Positions 55,704 through 64,000 of a stretch of DNA of 64,000 nucleotides are shown here, one piece after another. Source of the DNA: Larix kaempferi (taxonomy: Eukaryota > Streptophyta > Pinopsida > Pinales > Pinaceae). Positions within the stretch are counted from its first letter, which is position 1; each line of letters begins with the position of its first letter. Location of the stretch: the NCBI GenBank assembly GCA_027924585.1, contig BSBM01000047.1:22135501-22199500 (forward strand), given 5' to 3'. Position numbers and translations under genes: made by a program. The notes below the pieces were generated by a model, which had not been told where the DNA came from, did not search any database, and was given only the letters and a program-made list of their open reading frames with translations.

Positions 55704-55992
55704 TGTAATATCCATAGTTGGATATTCTCAATTAGTTAGGGTTGAACCCATAATTTATGAAATAACCCACATATCCGTAGATATAAAAATGATATATAAA
55801 TTGATAAGATAAGATGATGAATTACAATTGAGGGTCCGTTATTTATACTTTAGCGGAAATACCCTTTCACTAATAGTCATTTCTTTTCGGAAAGACATTA
55901 TTAATTATTATTATTATTATTATTATTATTATTTATTATTATTATATATATATATGTTGATGTTTATTATTATTATTATTTTATTCATAACA
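55704..55992 (-). repeat. 3' LTR of the coiled-coil retrotransposon
   Basis: 289 bp. Contains an interrupted (ATT)n/(AT)n microsatellite that differs in length from the partner LTR. A purine tract adjoins at 55993-56008 (minus strand). Confidence 0.92.
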
Positions 55993-56191
55993 TTGCCTCT
56001 CTCTTAGAAAGGCTTTGTCCTCAAAGCCTTATAACGTTGTCGCACCATTCCTTGTGACGTCGTAGTTGACGAAACATGTCGGTACGAACTTCTAAGTGTA
56101 GAACATAACTTCCGATATGTTAACGGATCAATCCAACCAAAATTGATTTGTTGCCGACTGTTGGTATTCTTTATTGATCTGTTGTCAGGAG

Positions 56192-56774
56192 TGTTAGAAA
56201 AACAGGATCGCAGAGCAATAACAATAAACAGAAATGCAAATATAATCACACATACACATTACAAGAGAGACACAGATATATCGTGGTTCACCCAACTTGG
56301 GCTACATCCACATTGAATTTGCCAGTCCTTATTATTATTACCGTCCAGCAAATCGAAGTGATACAACCTGCAGCACAACCGCTGCACTTCCTCTTCTCTG
56401 TTTTACAGTCTCTCTTATGATCTCAAAGATCTTTACAATGCATAAAACCTAATACATCAACCCTAGCCGTATTACAATTTCTTTCTTTTTATAAGGGAAA
56501 TACAATGGGAAAATACCACGGGATACGCAAAACAATGGGCCTGCAAAACAGCTGGCGAAAACAGCCCCAAAAATTTTCTTCGGGGGCGCTGCCCTCGGAC
56601 CCCTCAGCCAGGGGGGATGGCCCCCCCTGGAACCCCATGGGGGGGCGATGCCCCCCCACACCCCCCCGCTGGGGTGAGTGTACAGTCCACCTACACATCA
56701 TATAGAACTGGGGTACACACACGACTAATACAATATCATCTATGAGACTAGAAGATCTGGCTCCACAACCAACA
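56192..56774 (-). mobile_element. Copia-type solo LTR, TSD AGGAG
   Basis: 583 bp, from TGTTGGTTGTGGAGCC to TTTTTCTAACA on the minus strand, with a perfect 5-bp duplication AGGAG (56187-56191, 56775-56779). It is the same family as 32154-32752 and carries a GC-rich core with CCCCCC/GGGGGG palindromes. It is nested in the coiled-coil retrotransposon. Confidence 0.93.
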
Positions 56775-56873
56775 AGGAGCTTTGAGAACATTAGTACCAT
56801 TATCTTTCGACAATTCCCACTTTATAGGATACTGGTTTATATGGTTGGGGTGTCGATAGGGAGTTATTGTTGT

Positions 56874-57832
56874 TTTTTTTTTACAAGATTGACTTCCTTT
56901 TGAACTGTGTCGAGGATTGAATTTGTTTCCTCTACTTGACTTTGTTTTCCATAGGGTTTGGATGCTTCCTCCTGGATTTGCGCTAATTTTTTCTCTAATA
57001 GATTGTTATTACTTTGAATTTTCTCGAACCTTTCATCTTGCGACTTTTTGTCCTCTTTTAACTTATTGACTTGTTCCGCTAGTTCTTGATTAAACTTTCT
57101 GAGGTTTTGGTTTTCTTCTCGCTTTTCTAGTATTCTTCCTTCAAGGTATTAATTTGAATGTTATGTCTTCCGACTATGTTTCAGCTTCTTGATTTTCGTA
57201 AGTAATGTCTTGTTATGAATTCTTAGTCGAAATAGTTCTTCGGTATTGCTTGCTAATTCGTCCTTGATTTTCTTAATTTCCAGCTTGTGCGTATTTTTAG
57301 TAGTGTCGTATGTCTGCTGGAGTTCTTTATTCTTTTGTTGTTGTTGACCTATGTCTGATTCTTGACTTTGTAGCTTCTTTTGAACTTGAGTCAATTCATC
57401 ATATTTGTCCTTGACAAGCTGGTTTAAGCACTTTATTTCTTCTTCTAAATCATTATTGCTTCCATCGGGTGACTTGTCGTCATTTTTTTACTTTCTAATC
57501 TGGTCTTCTAGGTTTTGATTGTGGATTTTTAAACATGATATTTCTTGATCATGATCAGATAAAATTTTCTTACTATCTCTTATGGTTCGTTCTAATTGTC
57601 GATTTTCATTCCATAAGCGATGACACTCATCGTTTCTCCGCTCCTTTAAGAACTTTTGTGTCTCAATCTCTGCTTGTAGACGTTTACTGCTCGCTTTATA
57701 TTGCTCTAATTCATCCAGTGTTGCTTGTAGCTTTGAATTCATTACTAAATATGTGTTTTCCATTGTTCCTAACTTTTTCGATGATAGCTGGTTTCCTTCT
57801 ACTTGATTTCTTTGATGATAACCGATCTTCAA
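56874..57832 (-). pseudogene. Long coiled-coil protein encoded by the LTR retrotransposon
   Basis: The frame is open from about 57832; the first ATG is at 57763 (MENTYLVMNS). It reads TLDELEQYKASSKRLQAEIE and NENRQLERTIRDSKKILSDH, then a stop at 57488-57490. It resumes as DELTQVQKKLQSQESDIGQQ, shifts frame near 57160, and continues QELAEQVNKLKEDKKSQDER to a stop at 56874-56876. About 300 codons show heptad-like L/I/K/E/Q spacing typical of a long parallel coiled coil. No gag, protease or polymerase motif is seen. It may be a divergent gag-like structural protein or a captured host segment. One homopolymer-associated stop and one frameshift suggest light damage. Confidence 0.7.
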
Positions 57833-58027
57833 ATTTTATTTTATTTTTTTAACAATAATTGCTTTGCCCTTATGATAATAATAATTATTTAAATGTAATA
57901 ATAATATTATTTTAATATTATATATTTCCCAAACAATTGTAATTTTTACAATTATGGACTAATATTAATTAATCTCCACGTTGGTTAACCTTTTGCTTTA
58001 GATTAATTTCTTTGTGGATTGTGTGTA

Positions 58028-58110
58028 GATTAGGTGGTTGGGAAGAATGATTGTTACCTTCCCCACCCAAGTTAGAATTTCACTTTTGGTTTGTTCTTAG
58101 GGAATAAAAC
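58028..58110 (+). repeat. SINE-like head inside the LTR element leader
   Basis: GGTGGTTGGGAAGAATGATT and CCACCCAAGTTAGAATTTC resemble the sequence at 44510-44560. It may be a shared tRNA-related block or a common leader motif. Confidence 0.3.
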
Positions 58111-58159
58111 CAAACCCACTTCTCACAAAACCACATGCACCTTAAAACCATGTGCGGTT

Positions 58160-58350
58160 TCACTTCTTACTTTTACTTTTTACTTCTACTCACTTCTAAA
58201 CTTTACTTTCACTTTTTTTTTTCCTTTTTTCTTCTTCTCACTTTTTTTTTTTTCTATATTCTATTTTCTTCTTTTTTACTTGTCTTTCTTTTCTTCTTTT
58301 TATTTTCTTTTACTTTTGCCTTTTTCTTTCTTTCTCTTTTTTTCTTTTTT
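58160..58350 (-). repeat. Polypurine leader tract (pyrimidine on the plus strand)
   Basis: Nearly 190 bp of C/T on the plus strand. In element orientation this is an A/G-rich leader just after the PBS. It produces hydrophobic F/L/S ORFs on the plus strand that are not genes. Confidence 0.8.
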
Positions 58351-58405
58351 ACTTCTTTGGGCCACGGGCATTTTGGACAAGGTCCTAGATTGGTGGCTAC
58401 AAGCC

Positions 58406-58418
58406 TAGCTCTATACCA
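58406..58418 (-). other. Primer binding site of the coiled-coil retrotransposon
   Basis: The minus strand reads TGGTATAGAGCTA one base after the LTR end. It equals TGGTATCAGAGC with one base missing. Confidence 0.8.
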
Positions 58419-58419
58419 A

Positions 58420-58704
58420 TGTAATATCCATAGTTGGATATTCTCAATTAGTTAGGGTTGAACCCATAATTTCTGAAATAACCCACATATCCGTAGATAT
58501 TAAAATGATATATAAATTGATAAGATAAGATGATGAATTACAATTGAGGGTCCGTTATTTATACTTTGGCGGAAATACCCTTTCACTAATAGTCATGTCT
58601 TTTTGGAAAGACATTATTAATTATCATTATTATTATTTATTATTATTATTATTATATATATATATATGTTGATGTTTATTATTATTATTATTTTATTCAT
58701 AACA
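58420..58704 (-). repeat. 5' LTR of the coiled-coil retrotransposon
   Basis: 285 bp, closely matching the other LTR. The flank GTGAC at 58705-58709 corresponds to GTGAT at 55699-55703. Confidence 0.92.
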
Positions 58705-58709
58705 GTGAC

Positions 58710-59585
58710 TTAATGGTCAATGTTAGTAGACTTGTTGCAAATAATAATAGTGACAATCTCACAAGATATTCTGTCTTTCTACCAAGTTCCGGCCCCAAAA
58801 GCAACATTCCAAAATTACGAACTACAATTACGTGCAAATCCAATGCATGAGTCCAATTTGTACCTCCACCTAACTAGAAAGTATTTTAGATTCAAAGTGT
58901 TTGACTCAACACAATATATTGGATATTTTGGGTCAAGTTTATGAGTTAGCCAAGTTTATGAGTTGTACTGCTAGTAGTTTTTTTGATATGCTAGATTTGT
59001 TACGTTTTTAAAAGATGTGTTATGTACTCCTTATCTTGTTATTTGTACTGACCTTATGATCTTACTCTAGGGTGCCATTAACATTTGTTTGGTCATTTGT
59101 GAGAATTAATACAATTTCATTTCATTTATAACTCTCATGCTTGACCTCGGCCTCAGACCTAGAGACTTTAACTTGGAAAAAAAAGGTGACTATTTTCTTT
59201 TTTAATTGCACTAGTCCTAGACACACGCTAACTCTCCAACCTTTCCAAGTTCATCAAGCAGAGACTCGTTATTTTGGCTTCCAAAACAGGGTTCTTAGGA
59301 TGTTGTAGGAATCGACAAAAAAATAATGGTATAGCTTGGATATTTATACAACCCAGTTCAACCAATCATCATGTTGTGCTAGGTATATCCATGATCCCCA
59401 AAAAGCGACTTGTATTCCTTGTGCATAAAAAAACATTATTTTATTTGTGTTGTGCTCATTTCAGAATGGTTAAAAGTTAAAACCTTCACTATAACATATA
59501 TAACATGGAATGGAAAATATATTCTTGGGAAAGTTTTCTTAATGGATAACTTGATACAAATTGCTCATTGGAATGCATCATTGAA
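58710..59585. other. No gene recognised
   Basis: Small unrecognised frames only. Confidence 0.45.
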
Positions 59586-59588
59586 GTA

Positions 59589-59700
<112 letters not shown>

Positions 59701-59829
59701 TCTTTTAAATTCATAAGTTTGTTTTGCAAGAGAAAATGGATATATATTTTTGCAAAAATTAGTGAGATTTGAAATTGAATTCAATGATGCAGAATACATT
59801 GAACCTTACATGATATTGACATGATAAGT

Positions 59830-60640
59830 AGATTTTTTGGGGGGAGCCACTAGTGCCACTAGCGTTGAGCTTATCTCGATTGCATATTCTCAGCAATCAG
59901 TCTACGTGTCGAGGGTCCCATCCCGTTTTCACTGACTCTCATTCTGTTGGACTACCTCGCCGCTCCCTCATTTCGTGGGCATACCATTCCCTTCTTTGCA
60001 TGGCATGACTATGGGGCGATGCCCATTGCTATGGGTTGTCCCCATAGCCATTTGGGAAAAACGGTTGATGAGAAAGGTGTAGTCCAATCCACTTAATTGT
60101 ATTTAATGTGCATGGCATCGACGGTGCACCCCTGGATCCGATCGGATTGAGTAATAACAACTCCATGTACCTTCTCCTTTCCTCATGTTGCACTAACCAG
60201 ATAGCCCATGCCACGTGACCTCATTGACTCATCTGAATTCCCTTGTCCTCCCGCATACCTAAAGCACCACTCGACATATTTCAACAGGCTTAATCCAAGG
60301 CCGCATTAATCTAAGCATCCCCCAACTTGAGGCATATCTGAAGAAGCACTCTCCAGAAAATTGAACGGAACGAGAAAGGTGACAGATTCTGTGTCAAGTT
60401 ACAGGGCATTCAACTGTTTTCTCCCTCACGAATTTTCTTAATCAATTTTTTTTTTTCTAATTGCAGGTACTATTGACAAGTCGAACTGTTTTGATCCTTG
60501 AGCTTTCCTCACATCTTTCACTTAAGTGAAGAATCCTCTATCCCTGGTCTATTCATTTGCTTCTAGTGGAGGTATTTTCCATTCCTTTATTTTTGTATCT
60601 GAGGCACTTCTAATAATTCGTAATGGTTTCATAATTTCAT
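59830..60640. other. Moderately GC-rich gene-free stretch
   Basis: Richer in GC than neighbours, with several CpGs and a G-box core (CCACGTGAC near 60211). It also has a pyrimidine tract plus TTGCAG acceptor-like signal near 60445-60466. It could be a host gene's 5' region, but no open frame of useful length follows. Confidence 0.35.
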
Positions 60641-61264
60641 TAAGTTTTAAAACTCTCTAAATCCATGGCACCGTAGAGAAATTGTCATTTCCAAATAATA
60701 GTTTGCTCGACGAAATATTAAGGGCGAAATATCCTCTGAAGCAAGTTTGCCTTTTGATACAACATAGATAGAAAAAAACTTTGAGCCTTTCCTTGCATTA
60801 TACCGTAGTATAATCAAGCTAAGTAATGTCCACTTCAAAATAAACAAATAGAAGTTTTTAATATTTCTATTTTTTCCAGAACGAAGTCAAAACTAGGCAT
60901 TGTGATTATTCTTAAGCCCTGTTTTTCTTTTTATATCAGAAACACAGTTGGAATGATTGTTCTTGAAAGAAGATCAAAATATAAATAATAGATCATTACA
61001 CATTGTACAAATTAAATTGATTCTGGATAATACATTACATCTTAATCATGATAACAAAACAAGTTCAAAAGTTAATTCAAGGGAAACCCTATAACTAATA
61101 ACAAATATATATTAATATATTAAAACCAACCAATATATCAAAGGTCAAAGCCGATAGGTCTCACTATTATCTAATATTATACAGTAGTAAAACATATTTA
61201 TTAAGCTATAAATTGAAAACGATGATCTTATAACCATTTTGAAACAAAACTATTATAGTCATGT
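60641..61264. other. AT-rich, no gene seen
   Basis: No recognisable feature. Confidence 0.5.
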
Positions 61265-62210
61265 ATCGAGGGTTCGAGACCCGTAAAAACGCTCACCCTG
61301 GGTTTTATAACTAATAACAAACTAGGTTATTAGAACCTAGATTCTTGGCATCCATTCCATATAAACTTTAAAACTAATAACAATAAAAACTTGTACATTC
61401 GATTGAAAACATTAGTCATGTTCAAAATGTAAACAAAATAGAGCTCAAAGACATCCATTGGATGCACCGACGCTATCTTTTAGATAGGTTATCAACATAA
61501 TAGAGTTAGGGGTTCGAGTCTCGACCAAGAGCTCTCCCAGTCACTAATAACATTATACATTGTAAACACAAGCCTAAAGTTTTAGCAGGGTTAGGGTTTA
61601 ACCCTGTAGAGTAACTACTGAGAGCAGCTTTGGCATTCGATCCTTTATTACAAACTAAAACGCAGATTATTAAGTTAGGGCTTGGCCCATATAAAGTGCA
61701 TTTCTAAGAATTGATGCATTTAAAAGATAGTAAATAAAAGAAGTATTGACAGAGCCATTGTGGCGTAATATCCATATATAAATTTAAACAACCAGTGTAA
61801 GAAAAAAGGGCTATGCCCAGAAAATGATAGTTTTAAAACGCAGAGTGGGTCATCTTCAAGCCCAGAATTTAAATACAACCACACAACGGTCTTAGGGTTC
61901 AACCCTAAAAACCTTCAGAACATCCATTAACATCTGTAAGCTTTTAGAGCATCAATTATATTCAACTATAAACAAAAAATACATGAGTCGTGTCTCTAGG
62001 GTTTCAAACCCTCTTTTGCTTTTACAACTGCCATACGGTTTAAAAATTCATAATAGTATAAACAGAGAATTTAAATACATGATGATAATCCTCCTTTTCG
62101 AATTTTACAGAACCGACATCATTGCCAAAACATCACAATGAAAACACTTAATAGCACAGAGTTTGATTTGAAGACATTCTAGGTGTGCCCGAGGCTTACC
62201 AGGGCCGTGG
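61265..62210. repeat. AT-rich region studded with short GGG...CCC palindromes (copy B)
   Basis: Motifs: GGGTTCGAGACCC (61270), CTAGGTTATTAGAACCTAG (61323), GGGGTTCGAGTCTCGACC (about 61510), AGGGTTTAACCCT (61593), GGGCTTGGCCC (61678), GGGCTATGCCC (61808), TAGGGTTCAACCCTA (61893) and AGGGTTTCAAACCCT (61998). Later spacing is often 80-130 bp. The first contains a perfect pol III B box. Same style as 10.6-11.5 kb. No coding sequence. Confidence 0.6.
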
Positions 62211-64000
62211 GTTAAAAAAAAACACAAGCTCACCTTCCATTTATGGCACAAGAAGGAAGCCAAGCGTTGACAATCACCATCAAAACCTTGAGTACAAATA
62301 GCATTCCAACGCCGAGTTACAAGCTGCAAGTGTTCACCATCGAAACCCTAGTTTTTACAAATGGCATTCAAAACCTGAAATGGCCGAGAGCCTGTCGGCT
62401 CCTCCAACAAAACAATGAAAAAGCATTGAGTTAAACAACAAAGGGTGGTCATTCAATGCATGACTAGGGTTTACCAAAAACCCTACGTCCATCATGTGGA
62501 CCCTGGCATCCGTGCTCTCCACTATTGGTTCATTTAAAGAGCATTTAAGTCATAAACCTTACGAGATATCATTACACCTACCAACAGTGAAATCCACTAA
62601 GGCTCAAATAATATTATGCTTGCCTATAGTCATGAATCGTGCCGATGCCAAAACCTTAACACTAAATGAATTCATTATCCAAGTTTAGTCTATAGTTTTG
62701 GATAAGCATTTTAAATGTCATCACTTAAATAATCAAAGCAATTCGATTTGGAACTATATATATATATGGTTGGAGGTCGATTATAATACCACCTCATAAG
62801 TAATTCAAGATATATATATATATGTATATAATTAATATGATTTAAAACCTTTTACAAATACAAGTTTATCATATGCCTACTCTAATACAAGAAGAGAGCT
62901 TTAATGTAATGAACCCTATGTAATAACCATCGAATAGACTATAGTTATATCATAACGTTACCATAAATAAAATCATGGCTAGGGTATGTTTTCCCTAAGC
63001 GTTAAGATTTAGCTTTCATATGCATGCCAAGGACATAAAATCTAGTATAAGAAAAATAAGACAGAATGACGTACACCATATCATTTCTTTGATCGTCAAA
63101 CTCTTAAAAACCTGGACAATACATTTCTTACTTGCAAATCTGTTGAGGAATAGTAAAGTGCGTTAGCTAGAGAATAGCTAAGTAATCCTCGGGGTATCCA
63201 TAGAACCCCTTCGATAAAATAAAATAAAAAGTTAGTATCCATGATCATAATTATAGGGTTGTAAGAGACAGTTTAAAAGCCAAACTATGCTTTTATCAAA
63301 TAATGATAAAACAGGATGCATAAATATTTAAACAAATGCATTTATTAAAAAAATGGATTACAACAGAAATAGAATATTTACAACATTTTGATGTTACGAC
63401 ATATTTAATTAATGGACGACCCTGGTGATTAAGTATGTGTTTTCATTGTAAACATAACCAATCTGTTATTGAAAATATTAAATTATCATTATCATACTTT
63501 CTGCATAACAAGTATTAGCATTAAATATTGCATAGAAAATTTTTAATTTTTATGAAAATTTGGTACGTTACATATTCAAATATCTCGAATGAGAAATATA
63601 CTACCCTTTGTATTCCACTTGCGTAAATTCATAAGAATACAAATAATATGCAATCCACGTTAAATCAAATATCTAAACCCAAAATAAGACAAGTTATACG
63701 AAGACATACATATAACATGAACATGCAATTGCATACATACAGATACATCACTTTGGAAGCTGTTAAGGTATTCTTTTATATATGTGTCCTCTTACATCCA
63801 TGCTTACATCACACCTATAAGATATTAAAAAAATGCCATATTATTGTTCAATATATATATAGAATATCCTTATATCTTAACCATTTAGAAGATTTTCATC
63901 AATATGAGGTTAGTATGTTCTTGTGTGCTTTGGCTACATACTCTCAAGGTGCATCTTAACATCAAATTTTCACTTGATTATATATTTTTTTATTGCAAAA
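62211..64000. other. AT-rich, no gene recognised
   Basis: A minus-strand stretch near 62225-62330 (RRWNAICTQGFDGDCQRLAS) ending at a GGAAG/GTGAGC donor-like site looks slightly exon-like but is unrecognised. Otherwise TA-rich microsatellites (62757, 62812) and spacer. Confidence 0.45.

Larger units (their letters stand above)
55704..58704 (-). mobile_element. Non-autonomous LTR retrotransposon carrying a coiled-coil reading frame
   Basis: The LTRs at 58704-58420 (5') and 55992-55704 (3') are about 285-289 bp, TGTTATG...TATTACA in element orientation, with only a few substitutions and simple-repeat length changes between them. A near-perfect PBS (TGGTATAGAGC) follows the 5' LTR and a purine-rich AAGAGAGAGGCAA precedes the 3' LTR. 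The flanks GTGAT/GTGAC are a near-perfect TSD. The 2.4-kb interior has no recognisable gag or pol, only a coiled-coil frame, a gypsy-like 3' tail (FEDKAFL near 56020) and a nested solo LTR. Confidence 0.88.

Noticed and set aside
58091-58455. Two plus-strand ORFs rich in Phe/Leu/Ser resembling membrane proteins
   Set aside because: Both come from the polypyrimidine complement of the retrotransposon's purine-rich leader.

Overview
The window is nuclear DNA of a seed plant. It is AT-rich, dense in transposable elements and almost free of host genes. The plant assignment rests on an intact plant-type tRNA-Arg(UCG), SUMO and VQ-motif relics, initiator-tRNA-Met primer binding sites, and tnp2/DUF4216 transposase sequence. 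The long gene-free stretches and layers of decayed elements would fit a large genome such as a gymnosperm, but that is a guess.

Layout. 1-6 kb: a SUMO gene fragment abuts a CpG-rich 358-bp tandem array. Next comes a seven-exon gene of unknown family on the minus strand (3479-5637), with every intron in phase 0 and one internal stop. 6-17 kb: mostly decayed DNA with several short tandem arrays, GC-palindrome-rich sequence (10.6-11.5 kb), a damaged VQ-motif gene and a LINE ORF2 fragment. 17-21.5 kb: a Ty3/gypsy deletion derivative with both LTRs and a perfect 5-bp TSD, inserted in a LINE ORF1. 24-28.6 kb: a heavily mutated gypsy polyprotein. 30.5-32 kb: a poly(A) retroposon with a 14-bp TSD.

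32-42 kb: a CACTA-like transposon region. It holds a tnp2/DUF4216 transposase relic and a SET-domain (histone methyltransferase-like) relic, both on the minus strand. A divergent multi-exon reading frame lies on the plus strand, with clusters of a GCACCGATGC-like motif around it. A copia solo LTR and a short SINE are nested inside its genes, and the right end breaks another LINE ORF1.

43-49 kb: a tRNA-Arg pseudogene and its intact paralogue share flanking sequence. A gypsy gag relic lies between them, and a complete SINE with a 15-bp TSD sits just downstream of the intact gene. 49-55 kb: unremarkable AT-rich DNA apart from a 5'-truncated LINE with a 19-bp TSD. 55.7-58.7 kb: a minus-strand LTR retrotransposon whose visible coding capacity is a long coiled coil, split by a second copia solo LTR. 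59-64 kb: a long (CT)n(TA)n tract, a moderately GC-rich gene-free stretch and a second palindrome-rich region.

The only sequence that looks fully functional is the tRNA-Arg gene. The most unusual items are the SET domain beside the tnp2 transposase, the seven-exon unknown gene, the coiled-coil retrotransposon and the palindrome-rich repeats. Family calls were made by reading motifs, without database searches.
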